Of a stretch of DNA of 64,000 nt, positions 40,177 through 49,442 are shown piece after piece. The first letter of the stretch is position 1. Each line of letters starts with the position of its first letter. The DNA is taken from NCBI RefSeq assembly GCF_026642255.1, contig NZ_CP113264.1, positions 1-64,000 on the forward strand, read 5' to 3'. Made by a program: the position numbers and the translations under genes. The notes under the pieces are model-generated. The model was given only the letters and a program-made list of their open reading frames with translations, was not told the origin of the DNA and did no database searches. The DNA comes from Streptomonospora nanhaiensis. Its GTDB lineage: Bacteria; Actinomycetota; Actinomycetes; Streptosporangiales; Streptosporangiaceae.

Positions 40177-40240
40177 GACCGGGCGCGCCCTGAGCGGGGG
40201 CCGGGGCGCGCCCTTCCACACCTCCCCCGAGGAGCACGGC

Positions 40241-40381
40241 GTGGACGGCAGGACCAGGTGCGAGAAGACCACCAGCGGCCAGCACGACTACATCCCGGAC
40301 CCGGCCGACCCCAGATGGCCGAACATCCGCACGCAGACGTGCCGCCACTGCGGCGACACCCTCACCCACACCCGCGGGTGA
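40241..40381 (+). CDS. 46-residue Cys-pair protein
   Basis: A short gene: GTG at 40241, stop at 40379-40381, GAGGAG site just upstream. The product has CEKTTSGQHDYIPDPADPRW then TCRHCGDTLTH, giving one single Cys and a CxxC pair near the end, like a minimal zinc-binding module. It lies between gene 39796 and the BldC-like gene, all on one strand. Confidence 0.6.
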   Translation: MDGRTRCEKTTSGQHDYIPDPADPRWPNIRTQTCRHCGDTLTHTRG

Positions 40382-40404
40382 CCCCTCACAGAAAGCAGGA
40401 CACC

Positions 40405-40593
40405 ATGATCGAGACCCTTCCGGAAAAACTCCTCACCCCTGCCGAGGTCGCGAGGCTGTTCCGGGTGGACCCCAAGACGGTCACCCGTTGGGCGGCGGCC
40501 GGCCGCCTCAGCAGCGTGCGCACCCCGGGCGGGCACCGCCGGTTCCGCGAGGCGGAGGTCCGTGCGCTCCTCTCGGGTGGCGACGGCAAGTAG
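40405..40593 (+). CDS. BldC-like MerR-type mini-regulator
   Basis: A 62-residue protein that is almost only a winged HTH: LLTPAEVARLFRVDPKTVTR, then WAAAGRLSSVRTPGGHRRFREAEVRALL. This is very close to BldC, the small developmental regulator of Streptomyces that binds DNA as head-to-tail oligomers. It could also serve as an excisionase-type protein, but no integrase is seen. ATG at 40405 with AAAGCAGGA upstream. Confidence 0.85.
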   Translation: MIETLPEKLLTPAEVARLFRVDPKTVTRWAAAGRLSSVRTPGGHRRFREAEVRALLSGGDGK

Positions 40594-40706
40594 ACCATCG
40601 CGCGCCCGGCTGCTTCGGGCCCGGGCGCGCGTTCCCATGCCAGGCCGCCGCCGCGCCGGGGCCCCGGGGGTCTGCGACCGGGTTTCCCACACCCGGGAGC
40701 CTTCCG

Positions 40707-41204
40707 TCAGGAGTCCCGGACCTGGTCGGCTCGGACGACGACGGGCGGCTCCACCGACCACGGGAAGTTGATCCACCGGTCGGTGTGCTTCCACACGTAT
40801 TCGCACTTGATCAGGGACTGCGGCTTCTCGTAGACGACCGCGCTGCGCACCTCGGCGACGTGCTCGGCGCAGAAGTCGTGCACGAGCTTGAGGGTCCTGC
40901 CCGTGTCGGCCACGTCGTCGGCGACGAGGACCTTCTTGTCGCTCAGGTCCACCAGGTTCGGGACCGGCGGCAGCATGACGGGCATGTCGAGGGTCGTGCC
41001 GACCCCGGTGTAGAACTCCACGTTCATCACATGGAGGTTCTTGACGTCGAGCGCGTACCCCAGGCCCCCGGCGACGAACAGGCCGCCGCGCGCGATCGAG
41101 AGGATCATGTCGGGCTCGAAGCCGTCGTCGGCGATCGTGCGGGCCAGGTCGCGCATCGCGGTGCCGAACAGCTCATAGGTCAGGTTCTCGCGCTCGTCGC
41201 TCAC
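40707..41204 (-). CDS. Purine-type phosphoribosyltransferase
   Basis: The 165-residue product has the PRPP-binding motif KKVLVADDVADTGRTL (about 88-103) and the N-terminal PDMILSIARGGLFVAGGLGYAL with the RGG loop. This is the compact class of hypoxanthine/guanine/xanthine-salvage enzymes. The GTG at 41204 is chosen for an AGGAGG site; an in-frame start exists at 41258. Confidence 0.88.
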   Translation of the reverse strand: MSDERENLTYELFGTAMRDLARTIADDGFEPDMILSIARGGLFVAGGLGYALDVKNLHVMNVEFYTGVGTTLDMPVMLPPVPNLVDLSDKKVLVADDVADTGRTLKLVHDFCAEHVAEVRSAVVYEKPQSLIKCEYVWKHTDRWINFPWSVEPPVVVRADQVRDS

Positions 41205-41520
41205 GGGCGGGCCTCCTCCTTGCGCGGTGGGGTGGTGTGCGGCCCATGCTCCCACCATGGGCGGCCTGGCACGTGGCGCCGCCCCTAGGCCGGGCCGCTC
41301 CTCCGCCGGGCCCGGGACCGGTCCCCGTCACCCGGGTGGGCCCGGTGGGGCGCAGGGGGCGGCCCGTCGGCGTGCGGACCGGGCGGCGCGTCGGCCCGGT
41401 GACGGGACGGTGCAGTGTTCGCGGGACCGGCGCTCCGACCACCTGTCCACGCGAGGGGGTGTTCTGGGTCACATAGATGGACGAACGGTCACCGATCTGG
41501 GGTCAGAAACCGACGTTTTC

Positions 41521-41581
41521 TTGATTCTCACCCCTTTGTGGCGAACAGATGGCAACAAACTGCACCATGTGTCTGTACACA
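41521..41581 (+). promoter_or_regulatory. Candidate promoter and dyad of 2-oxoacid dehydrogenase operon
   Basis: TTGATT (41521-41526), 18 bases, ACAGAT (41545-41550), then TGTGT and ACACA (41568-41572, 41577-41581) as a small dyad before the E1 alpha start at 41608. The rest of the 41205-41520 gap shows no gene. Confidence 0.35.
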
Positions 41582-41607
41582 CCCCTCGGACACAGGAGGT
41601 AGAGGCC

Positions 41608-42693
41608 ATGGCTGACGCCCAGGACCTGCTCCCCTCCGAGCAGCCGGTACGGCTGCTCGACGAGACCGGGCGTCCGGTGGCCGGCGCCGCCCTGCCCTTC
41701 CCCACGGCCGACCGGCTCCTCGCCGCCTACGCCTCCCTGGTGGTCGGCCGCCGCGTCAACGACCAGGCCGGCGCGCTCGTCCGCCAGGGACGCCTGGCCG
41801 TCTACCCCTCCTCGCACGGGCAGGAGGCCTGCCAGACCGGCGCCGCCCTGGCCCTAGCCGAGGGCGACTGGCTCTTCCCGACCTACCGCGACACCGCCGC
41901 CGTCGTCGCGCGCGGCGTCGACCCGGTCGAGGTGCTCACCCTCCTCAAGGGCGACTGGCACGCGGGCTACGACCCCTACGAGCACCGCGTCGCCCCGCAG
42001 GCCACCCCGCTCGCCACCCAGCTCCTGCACGCCGTCGGCCTCGCCCACGCGGCCCGCCTGCGCGGGGAGGACACCGTCGCCATGGCCATGTGCGGCGACG
42101 GCGCCACCAGCGAGGGCGACTTCCACGAGGCGCTCAACTTCGCCGCAGTCTTCAAGGCCCCCGTCGTCTTCTTCGTGCAGAACAACGAGTACGCGATCTC
42201 CGTCCCGCTGGCCCGCCAGAGCGCCGCCCCCTCCCTCGCCCACAAGGGCGTCGGCTACGGGGTGAACGCCGAGCGCGTCGACGGCAACGACACCCCCGCC
42301 GTGCTCGCCGTCCTGGACCGCGCCGTGGCCGCCGCCCGCGCGGGCGAGGGGCCCCAGCTCGTCGAGGCGCACACCTACCGCATGCAGGCGCACACCAACG
42401 CCGACGACGCCACCCGGTACCGCAGCGACGAGGAGGTCGGCCCGTGGGTCGCCAGGGACCCGCTGCTGCGCATGGAGGCGTACCTGAAGCGCAAGCGCCT
42501 GCTCACCAAGGCCCGCCGGACGGAGTTCGCCGAACGCGCCGAGGCCGTCGCCGCCGCCATGCGCGAGGGCGTCTCCCGCGACGCCGAGCCGGACCCGTCC
42601 GAGCTGTTCGCCCACGTGTTCTCCACCCCCACCCCGCAGCTGCGGGAGCAGGCCGCCTTCCTGGCCGACGAACTCAGCAGAGAGGGCAGCTGA
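41608..42693 (+). CDS. 2-oxoacid dehydrogenase E1 alpha subunit
   Basis: A 361-residue thiamine-diphosphate subunit. The TPP motif GDGATSEGDFHEALNFAAVFKAPVVFFVQNN is intact, as is the SSHGQEACQTGAALAL substrate region. Two-subunit E1 of this kind serves branched-chain 2-oxoacid or pyruvate dehydrogenase; sequence alone does not settle which, though in actinomycetes this arrangement most often makes branched-chain acyl-CoA primers. AGGAGG site before ATG 41608. Confidence 0.92.
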   Translation: MADAQDLLPSEQPVRLLDETGRPVAGAALPFPTADRLLAAYASLVVGRRVNDQAGALVRQGRLAVYPSSHGQEACQTGAALALAEGDWLFPTYRDTAAVVARGVDPVEVLTLLKGDWHAGYDPYEHRVAPQATPLATQLLHAVGLAHAARLRGEDTVAMAMCGDGATSEGDFHEALNFAAVFKAPVVFFVQNNEYAISVPLARQSAAPSLAHKGVGYGVNAERVDGNDTPAVLAVLDRAVAAARAGEGPQLVEAHTYRMQAHTNADDATRYRSDEEVGPWVARDPLLRMEAYLKRKRLLTKARRTEFAERAEAVAAAMREGVSRDAEPDPSELFAHVFSTPTPQLREQAAFLADELSREGS

Positions 42694-42694
42694 C

Positions 42695-43687
42695 ATGGCG
42701 ACCGACCCCACCAAGCTCTCCATGGCGCAGGCCCTCAACCGGGCGCTGCGGGACGCCATGGCCGAGGACGGCAGCGTCTACGTCTTCGGCGAGGACGTCG
42801 GCCCCCTCGGCGGCGTCTTCCGCATCACCGACGGCCTCACCGCCGAGTTCGGCGAGAACCGCTGCTTCGACACCCCGCTCGCCGAGTCCGGCATCGTCGG
42901 CATGGCCGTGGGGATGGCGATGAACGGCATGCGGCCCGTCGTCGAGATGCAGTTCGACGCCTTCGCCTACCCGGCGTTCGAGCAGATCGTCAGCCACGTC
43001 GCCAAGACCCGCAACCGCACGCGCGGACGGGTCGGCCTGCCCATCGTCATCAGGGTCCCCTACGCGGGCGGGATCGGCGGGGTCGAGCACCACTGCGACT
43101 CCTCCGAGGCCTACTACGCGCACACACCCGGCCTGACCGTGGTCACCCCCTCCACCCCCCACGACGCCTACCACCTGCTGCGCGAGTCGATCGCCTCCGA
43201 CGACCCGGTGGTCTTCATGGAGCCGAAGAAGCTCTACTGGGGCAAGGACGAGGTCGACCCGGCCTCGCCCGCGCCCGGCATCGGCAGGGCGGTCGTGCGC
43301 CGTCCCGGGACCGACGCCACCCTCATCGCCTACGGGCCCGCCGTGTCCACCGCGTTGGAGGCCGCCGACGCCGCCGCCCAGGAGGGGCGCAGCCTCCAGG
43401 TCGTGGACGTGCGGTCCCTCGTCCCCTTCGACGACGAGACGGTGTGCGAGGCGGTCCGCTCCACGGGCCGCGCCGTCGTGGTCGCCGAGGCCAGCGGGTA
43501 CGCGAGCGTCGCCTCGGAGATCGTCGCCAGGGTGACCGAGCGCTGCTTCCACTCCCTGGCCGCCCCCGTCCGCCGGGTGACCGGCTTCGACATCCCCTTC
43601 CCGCCGCCGAAGCTGGAGCGGTTCCAGCTGCCCGGTGTGGACCGCGTCCTCGACGCGGTCGACGACCTCCAGTGGGAGGACCAGTGA
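42695..43687 (+). CDS. 2-oxoacid dehydrogenase E1 beta subunit
   Basis: A 330-residue partner of E1 alpha. Shows FGEDVGPLGGVFRITDGLTAEFG, FDTPLAESGIVGMAVGMAMNG and VEMQFDAFAYPAFEQIVSHVAK, then the C-terminal transketolase domain ending FDIPFPPPKLERFQLPGVDRV. Starts one base after the E1 alpha stop and overlaps the E2 gene (GTGA at 43684). Confidence 0.94.
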   Translation: MATDPTKLSMAQALNRALRDAMAEDGSVYVFGEDVGPLGGVFRITDGLTAEFGENRCFDTPLAESGIVGMAVGMAMNGMRPVVEMQFDAFAYPAFEQIVSHVAKTRNRTRGRVGLPIVIRVPYAGGIGGVEHHCDSSEAYYAHTPGLTVVTPSTPHDAYHLLRESIASDDPVVFMEPKKLYWGKDEVDPASPAPGIGRAVVRRPGTDATLIAYGPAVSTALEAADAAAQEGRSLQVVDVRSLVPFDDETVCEAVRSTGRAVVVAEASGYASVASEIVARVTERCFHSLAAPVRRVTGFDIPFPPPKLERFQLPGVDRVLDAVDDLQWEDQ

Positions 43688-45090
43688 CGACGCAGACCTT
43701 CGAACTCCCCGACCTGGGAGAGGGACTGACCGAGGCCGAGGTGGTGCGCTGGCTCGTCGCCGTCGGCGACACGGTGGCCGTGGACCAGCCGATCGCGGAG
43801 GTGGAGACCGCCAAGTCGATCGTGGAGGTCCCCACGCCGTTCGCGGGCACCGTCAGCGTGCTGCACGGCGGGGAGGGCGAGGTGATGGAGGTCGGCAAGC
43901 CGCTGATCAGCATCGCCGCCGACGCTCCGGGCGGTGCGGACGGAGCGGCGGACGCCCCGGCCGCGCGCGAGGCGGGCGCCCCGGTGTCGGCGGAGGGCGA
44001 GCGGTACCGGGAGGAGGAGCGCGCCGGTTCCGGCAACGTCCTCATCGGCTACGGCACCCCCGACGACGGGAGGACCGCCGGGCGCCGCCGCCGACCGCGA
44101 GCGCGCCCGGCCGGACCGGCCGCTCCCCCGGCTCCGGCGACCGGCGGGACCGGGCGGCCCCCGCTGGTGACGTCGCCGCTGGTCCGGCAGATGGCCCGCG
44201 AGGCCGGACTGCGGATCTCCGAGGTCGCCGGCAGCGGTCCCGGAGGGCTCATCACCCGGCGCGACGTGGCCGCGGCGATCGAGGCCTCCCGTGCCCCGGA
44301 CCTCGCCACGGTGACGCCGATCGACCCCGGCCGTCCCGTGGCCACCGAGTCCGCGTCCGCTCCCGACGCGGGAGACCCGCGTGCGGAGGTGGACGCCCGC
44401 ACGGGGCTGGCCGAGTCCCGGCGCACGCCCATGAACGGCTTCCGCAAGAGCGTCGCCGCCTCGCTCTCGCGCAGCCGCAGCGAGATCCCCGAGGCCACGG
44501 TGTGGGTGGACGTGGACGCGACCGAACTGGTCCGGCTCCGCGAATCCGACCCCTCGGGGCCGGGACTGCTGTCCTACGTGGCGCGATTCGTCCTCGCGGG
44601 CCTGCGCGCCCACCCCGAGCTCAACGGCCTGGTCGACACCGAGCGCGGCGAGCTGGTCCAGTACGACGGCGTCAACCTGGGCCTGGCCGTGCAGACCGAC
44701 CGGGGCCTGGTCGCCCCGGCCGTGCTCGGCGCGCACCGGCTCACCACGCTGGAGCTGGACGGGGAGATCCGCCGCCTGACCGCCGCCGCCCGCGAGGGGA
44801 GGGCGACCCCCGCCGAGATGACCGGAGGCACCTTCACGCTCAACAACTACGGCTCGCTCCGGGTGGACGGCAGCGCCGCCATCATCAACCACCCGCAGGT
44901 CGCGATCCTCGGCATCGGCCGGATCATCGACCGGCCGTGGGTGGTGGACGGGGAGCTGACCGTCCGCAAGGTCACGCAGCTGTCGTTCGCCTTCGACCAC
45001 CGCGTCTGCGACGGCGGTGTCGCGGCGGGGTTCATGCGCGTGGTCGCGGACGCCATGGAGAACCCGGCCGGGGCCATCGCCCGCCTCTAG
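43684..45090 (+). CDS. 2-oxoacid dehydrogenase E2 acyltransferase
   Basis: The 468-residue core subunit has one lipoyl domain (1-80, lipoyl Lys44 in VETAKSIVEV), a Pro/Ala/Arg linker, a peripheral-subunit-binding domain (about 162-198, SPLVRQMAREAGLRISEVAG), and a catalytic domain with FDHRVCDGG (about 436-444). One lipoyl domain fits branched-chain or pyruvate complexes. No E3 gene is present; E3 must come from elsewhere. Confidence 0.94.
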   Translation: MTTQTFELPDLGEGLTEAEVVRWLVAVGDTVAVDQPIAEVETAKSIVEVPTPFAGTVSVLHGGEGEVMEVGKPLISIAADAPGGADGAADAPAAREAGAPVSAEGERYREEERAGSGNVLIGYGTPDDGRTAGRRRRPRARPAGPAAPPAPATGGTGRPPLVTSPLVRQMAREAGLRISEVAGSGPGGLITRRDVAAAIEASRAPDLATVTPIDPGRPVATESASAPDAGDPRAEVDARTGLAESRRTPMNGFRKSVAASLSRSRSEIPEATVWVDVDATELVRLRESDPSGPGLLSYVARFVLAGLRAHPELNGLVDTERGELVQYDGVNLGLAVQTDRGLVAPAVLGAHRLTTLELDGEIRRLTAAAREGRATPAEMTGGTFTLNNYGSLRVDGSAAIINHPQVAILGIGRIIDRPWVVDGELTVRKVTQLSFAFDHRVCDGGVAAGFMRVVADAMENPAGAIARL

Positions 45091-45230
45091 GCCGGGGCCC
45101 GCACAGGTCCGCCGCGCCCTCCGCTCCGGCGGTCGCGCGGCGGGCCCGTTCGCGGGGTGGGAGCGGTGTCGGCCCGGGCCGTCCGGCGACGGCGGGGAGC
45201 GGGGGCGGCGACGCCCCCGGGGCCCGGGCG

Positions 45231-46775
45231 TCAGCGGACCGGGGTGCCCGGCCCGAGCGGGAGGTCGAGCGCCCACCAGCCGAGGAAGAGCAGCGTCCAC
45301 CCGGCCAGGACCGTGAGGCAGAGCGGCAGGGTGAGCGAGATCAGCGTGCCGATCCCGGCGTCCCGCCGGTAGCGCTGGAGGAGGCCCAGCACCATGACGA
45401 AGAAGGGGCTCATGGGGCTGACGACGTTGCTGGCGGAGTCGGAGATCCGGTAGACCGCCTGGGTCGTCTCCGGCGGCACGTCGAGGAACATGAACATGGG
45501 GACGAACACCGGGGCGATGAGGGTCCACTGCGCCGAGCCGCTGGTGATGAGCAGGTTGAGCACCGTGGAGAACACGATCATGCCCAGGAAGAGCAGGATC
45601 GGGTGGACGCCCGCCGAGTCCAGCACCTCGGCGCCGCGGATGGCGGCGACCTCCCCGATACCGGTCCAGCCGAAGTAGGCGAGGAACTGCGAGGCCGCGA
45701 AGAACAGGACGATCACGGGCGCCATGTCGCGCACACCGGCCGCCATGGCGTCGGGGACGTCCTTGGCGCGGGGCAGGGTTCCCACGGTGCGGCCGTAGAC
45801 CACGCCCAGGACCAGGAAGAGGATCCCGAGGACGTAGGCGACCCCCGTGACGAGCGGTGAGTCGAGCACTCCCCCGCTCGGGCCCCGGAACGGTGAACCC
45901 GTCGGCAGGAGCGCGGCGGCGAGGAGGGCGAGGGCCGCGACCAGGGCCAGGCCCGTGTTGCGCAGGCCGCGCCTCTCCGTGTCGGTGAGGGCCGTGGAGC
46001 CCAGCTCCTCCCGCGCGTCCGGGCAGCCCTCATCGGCCCCTCCGACGCTCTTGACCAGGACGAACTCGGTCACGAGGGTGATCAGGCCCGCCAGCACCAC
46101 CGCCGAGGCCGCGGAGAAGTAGTAGTTGTCCAGCGCGGTCACGACGTAACCGGGGTCCACCAGCCCGGCGGCCTCGGTGGTCAGGGCGGCCAGCAGCGCG
46201 TCGGTGGGCGTGATCAGCAGGGACGCGTTGTACCCGGAGGCGACGGCGCCGTAGGCCACGACGATGCCGAGGACGGGGCTGCGCCCCGCGGCGCCGAAGA
46301 CCAGCCCGCCGAGGGGGATGAGCACCACGAAGGCGGCGTCGGAGGCGACGCTCCCGGTGACGCCGGTCAGGGCGAGGACGAAGGTCAGCCACCGGGCCGG
46401 GACCCGGGTGACGCTGCCGCGCAGCAGCGCGCCGAGCAGACCGGCCGCCTCGGCGACCGACACCCCGAGCATGACGACGAGGATGACCGCCAGCGGAGGG
46501 AAGGCCGCGAAGTTGGCCACCGCGTCCCCGAACACCACCCGGGCGCCCTCGGCGGAGAGCAGGCTGCGGACCCGGACGGTTTCCCCGTCGACCGGGGAGA
46601 CGGCCGAGACGCCGAGGGCGCTCAGAAGCGCGCTGAACAGGACCACGATCCCGGCCATGACCGTGAACAGCCAGAAGGGGTGGGGAAGCCTGTTCCCCAC
46701 CCGTTCCACGAACGCGAGCACGCCCAGGAGCAGGCGCACGGGCGCCCGGGGGGTGGTGGAAGCGGTCCTGGTCAC
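45231..46775 (-). CDS. AbgT-family transporter
   Basis: A 514-residue membrane protein with 11-13 segments (HPFWLFTVMAGIVVLFSALLSALG, FAAFPPLAVILVVMLGVSVAEAAGLLGAL, TGVTGSVASDAAFVVLIPLGGLVF, and late NLLITSGSAQWTLIAPVFVPMF). These match the AbgT family, which takes up p-aminobenzoyl-glutamate and in some members exports sulfonamides. No abgAB hydrolase genes adjoin. GTG at 46775 has a GGAGGA site. The 312-base gap to gene 47088 is a divergent promoter region with no gene. Confidence 0.9.
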   Translation of the reverse strand: MTRTASTTPRAPVRLLLGVLAFVERVGNRLPHPFWLFTVMAGIVVLFSALLSALGVSAVSPVDGETVRVRSLLSAEGARVVFGDAVANFAAFPPLAVILVVMLGVSVAEAAGLLGALLRGSVTRVPARWLTFVLALTGVTGSVASDAAFVVLIPLGGLVFGAAGRSPVLGIVVAYGAVASGYNASLLITPTDALLAALTTEAAGLVDPGYVVTALDNYYFSAASAVVLAGLITLVTEFVLVKSVGGADEGCPDAREELGSTALTDTERRGLRNTGLALVAALALLAAALLPTGSPFRGPSGGVLDSPLVTGVAYVLGILFLVLGVVYGRTVGTLPRAKDVPDAMAAGVRDMAPVIVLFFAASQFLAYFGWTGIGEVAAIRGAEVLDSAGVHPILLFLGMIVFSTVLNLLITSGSAQWTLIAPVFVPMFMFLDVPPETTQAVYRISDSASNVVSPMSPFFVMVLGLLQRYRRDAGIGTLISLTLPLCLTVLAGWTLLFLGWWALDLPLGPGTPVR

Positions 46776-47087
46776 CCTGCTCCTCCGGCTCGCCTGCCGT
46801 GCGGGACGCGGCGCCGACGGCCCGGGAGCCCCGGGCGCGGAACGCGGCGCCGTCGAACAGCGTAGCCACTGAGGGTGACTGAATGTGTTCGGAGGGTTCG
46901 ACGGGGAGGGGGTGGCGGCGGGCCGGAGTCCTTCCCGGCGGCCGGTCCGCGGCCCGCCCGCCTCGGCCCGGGAGACCCGGGACCCTCCCCGGCGGCCCTT
47001 GTACGATCGGGGCCGTGAGCGCCGCGAGGCGATCGGCGAACGGGAACCGGGGCGGCCCACACCGCACGGCCCGGGACGGAGGCGGCC

Positions 47088-47681
47088 GTGGCGGACGAGC
47101 GGTGGACCGTGGACTTCTGGCTCGATCCCTCCTGCCCCCTGACCCGCACCACCGCCCGGTGGATCACTTCGCTCGCGGGGGACGTGCCCCTCGACGTCCG
47201 CTGGCACGTGATGAGCCTGTTCCTGCTCAACGAGCACCGCGAGGTGGACCCCGAGGGCGATGACGAGGGCTACCTCCGGATCCCCGCGCGCGTCGCCACC
47301 GCCGTGCGGGTGGAGCACGGGAGCGCCGCGCTCGGCGCCTTCCACGACGCCCTCTGGACCGACCCCGACGGCACACAGCGGGAGTGGCCGGGCGACCTCG
47401 GCGACGCCCTGCGCCGCTGCGGGCTCCCCGACGGCCTCGCCTCCGCCGGGTGGGAGGACGGGTACGACGCCGCGATGCGCGCGTCCCACGAGGACGGGGT
47501 CGGCCGCGTCGACGCCGAGATCGGCACGCCGGTCCTCGCCGTCACCGTGCCCGGCGGCGAGCTGCCCGCCTTCTTCGGCCCGGTCCTCTCCGAGCTCCCG
47601 GAGCCGGCCGACGCCCTCCGGCTGTGGCGGGCCGCCCTCCTGCTGGCGGGCGTCCCGGGCTTCCACGAGATCAAGCGCTGA
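47088..47681 (+). CDS. DsbA-like protein, mycothiol nitroreductase type
   Basis: A 197-residue thioredoxin-fold protein resembling the actinobacterial Rv2466c group (VDFWLDPSCPLTRTTARWI, then WHVMSLFLLNEH, IGTPVLAVTVPG, cis-Pro type loop). The usual CPWC active site is reduced to CPLT: Cys16 remains and the resolving Cys is lost, so a monothiol, mycothiol-linked mechanism is likely (inference). GTG at 47088 after GGAGGCGG. Confidence 0.8.
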   Translation: MADERWTVDFWLDPSCPLTRTTARWITSLAGDVPLDVRWHVMSLFLLNEHREVDPEGDDEGYLRIPARVATAVRVEHGSAALGAFHDALWTDPDGTQREWPGDLGDALRRCGLPDGLASAGWEDGYDAAMRASHEDGVGRVDAEIGTPVLAVTVPGGELPAFFGPVLSELPEPADALRLWRAALLLAGVPGFHEIKR

Positions 47682-47691
47682 CGCCGTCACG

Positions 47692-47731
47692 CGCCTGCCG
47701 CCGTGTCGACATGCCGACCTGTCGGCACGCC
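47692..47731. repeat. Octamer-period TGTCG repeat
   Basis: CGCCTGCC, GCCGTGTC, GACATGCC, GACCTGTC, GGCACGCC in register, filling the short gap between convergent genes 47088 and 47746. Confidence 0.6.
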
Positions 47732-47745
47732 GCCGGAGAGGGCGC

Positions 47746-48471
47746 CTACGACCCCCTCGACTCCCGCGCCACCCGGACCTCCTCGGCGGACAGGTGCCGT
47801 CCCCCATGGTTGATGCTCTGGAACACCAGGCTGGCCTGCGCGGCACCCCCGCCGCGCATGCGCACGACGGGAAGCCGGTAGGACTTGAAGCGCCGGGCGA
47901 CCTCCTCGGCCTCCGCCACGAACTCCGGCACCGGGAGTTCCCCCCGGTCTTCGAGCCCGCGGACGAAGGCCAGGAAGTCCATCGTCCGGAGCACCGACCT
48001 CATGGGCAGGAGATGGGGAGGGATGGCGTCCCCGTCCTCCCATTGCAGGTAGGGGTTCTCGCCGTCCTCGGAGTCCCCGAGTCTGCGATGGACGCGCCAC
48101 CGCGGATCCTCGTCGTTCCCGGTCCGGACCCTCGCCTGCGGCTGGAGGCCCCCGTACAGGGTGGCCAGCCTCTGGTGCCCGTCCAACAGGTACGAGACGG
48201 CCCCCTCCTCGGAAACGTCGGGGAGGGAACGACCGGCGAACTCCGCGACACTGGGGATCTCCTCCGCCGCGTCCAGGACGACGACGCTCCCGATGGGGTG
48301 GTTGCGTTCGACGCTCTCGAAGAGGGCTAACCGCTCTTCGGTCCCCCACACGAAACCCCGTCCGAACGCGGGGACCCGTAGTTCACCCCTGTCGATCCAT
48401 CCCAGGACCTCCTCCAGGGAACGCCCCTCCACGGTCGTGCCGACCACGTTTTTGACCTTCACCACAGCCAC
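47746..48471 (-). CDS. DUF262 protein, third gene of candidate defence set
   Basis: A 241-residue DUF262-type protein: GWIDRGELRVPAFGRGFVWGTEERLALFESVERNHPIGSVVVLD, then LLDGHQRLATLYG, the DGQQR-like nuclease/NTP motif with Gln changed to His. C-terminal FQSINHGGRHLSAEEV is also typical. Full GmrSD or SspE proteins add a DUF1524 nuclease half, missing here. GTG at 48471 lies only two bases after the stop of the TOPRIM-like gene. Confidence 0.85.
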   Translation of the reverse strand: MAVVKVKNVVGTTVEGRSLEEVLGWIDRGELRVPAFGRGFVWGTEERLALFESVERNHPIGSVVVLDAAEEIPSVAEFAGRSLPDVSEEGAVSYLLDGHQRLATLYGGLQPQARVRTGNDEDPRWRVHRRLGDSEDGENPYLQWEDGDAIPPHLLPMRSVLRTMDFLAFVRGLEDRGELPVPEFVAEAEEVARRFKSYRLPVVRMRGGGAAQASLVFQSINHGGRHLSAEEVRVARESRGS

Positions 48472-48473
48472 CC

Positions 48474-49442
48474 TCAGACGATCGTGCGAAGCATGTGGAG
48501 GACGCCGCGTAGTTCCTCCACCACGCCCTCTCCCAGGGACGACAGGTCCGACCGGCGAACATGCCCCTGGGCGGCCGCTGTCTCCATGCGCTCGGTCAGA
48601 TCCGAACCGAAACCCTCGGAGAGCTTAACCAGGGTCCTGGACGGCACACCGTCGTAGAGGTCCCCATGGGCGCGGTGCGGTACGACGGGTTCCCCCCGCT
48701 GTGCTCTGAACCCGTGCTTCATGTCGAAGTGCGCGCGCTGGTCGGGAGACAGCTCCTTGAGCGCGGTGAGCTTCCTGCTGGCATCGGTCGGCCCGCCCCT
48801 GCGTACGGCCAGCGACAGCACACGGTTGGGGACGTAGTTCTCCGTCTCGCGGAACTCCAGGACGTGCACAGCCACCCCCTGCTCGCGTGCGCGCTCGGCG
48901 ATCTGGTGGCACTTGGTCGCCTCCCCCGGGCGCATCCGGTCGCTGTCGAGGAGGAGCGCGACCCTCGGGAGGCGTCGGAAGTCGTCCACGGCCTCGCGCG
49001 CCTGCCGTCCCGCGTCGTGCTTGCCCCCTCCGTGGCGGATGTCCAGCGTCCGCTCCCTGATGGCGGTGAGGACGTCGTCCCCGTCGAGGACCATCGCGAC
49101 GGCCCGGAGGAAGGACCTGTCCGAGGCGTTGTTCTCGACCAGCAGCACCGCCGGCACGCTGAGGTCGTGGACGTGGTCGGTGAGCGACTCCACGGTGATC
49201 TGCACCGTCGGCGCGCTGTTCACGGGCTGCCAGGGGGAGGCGGAGACGGTCTTCTCCGCGAGACTGCGGTAGGTCTGCCGCATCATCGGCACATGGGTGC
49301 CGAAGAAGGAGTCCACGTCCTCGATCTGGGAGATGTCCGGTGCCCAGGCGTGAACCTCCCGGATGAAGAGGTCGAAGAGCCTGATCACGTCGGCCGCGTT
49401 CGCGTGCTCCGCGAAGACGCCGGAGTCGACCTCAACGATCAT
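48474..49442 (-). CDS. TOPRIM-like protein, second gene of candidate defence set
   Basis: A 322-residue protein with a probable TOPRIM core. VPAVLLVENNASDRSFLRAVAMVL gives the motif-1 Glu (about 103), and LPRVALLLDSDRM gives the DxD pair (about 166/168), followed by VHVLEFRETENYVPNR as in OLD/DUF4435-type nucleases. The N-terminal 95 residues are unplaced. Start overlaps the ATPase stop by 11 bases. It likely acts as the nuclease or effector driven by the ATPase (inference). Confidence 0.68.
   Translation of the reverse strand: MIVEVDSGVFAEHANAADVIRLFDLFIREVHAWAPDISQIEDVDSFFGTHVPMMRQTYRSLAEKTVSASPWQPVNSAPTVQITVESLTDHVHDLSVPAVLLVENNASDRSFLRAVAMVLDGDDVLTAIRERTLDIRHGGGKHDAGRQAREAVDDFRRLPRVALLLDSDRMRPGEATKCHQIAERAREQGVAVHVLEFRETENYVPNRVLSLAVRRGGPTDASRKLTALKELSPDQRAHFDMKHGFRAQRGEPVVPHRAHGDLYDGVPSRTLVKLSEGFGSDLTERMETAAAQGHVRRSDLSSLGEGVVEELRGVLHMLRTIV

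Noticed and set aside
45091..45230. Terminator between convergent E2 and AbgT genes
   Set aside because: Only short, imperfect GC-rich pairings (for example GGGGGCGGCGACGCCCCC) are present; not strong enough to list.
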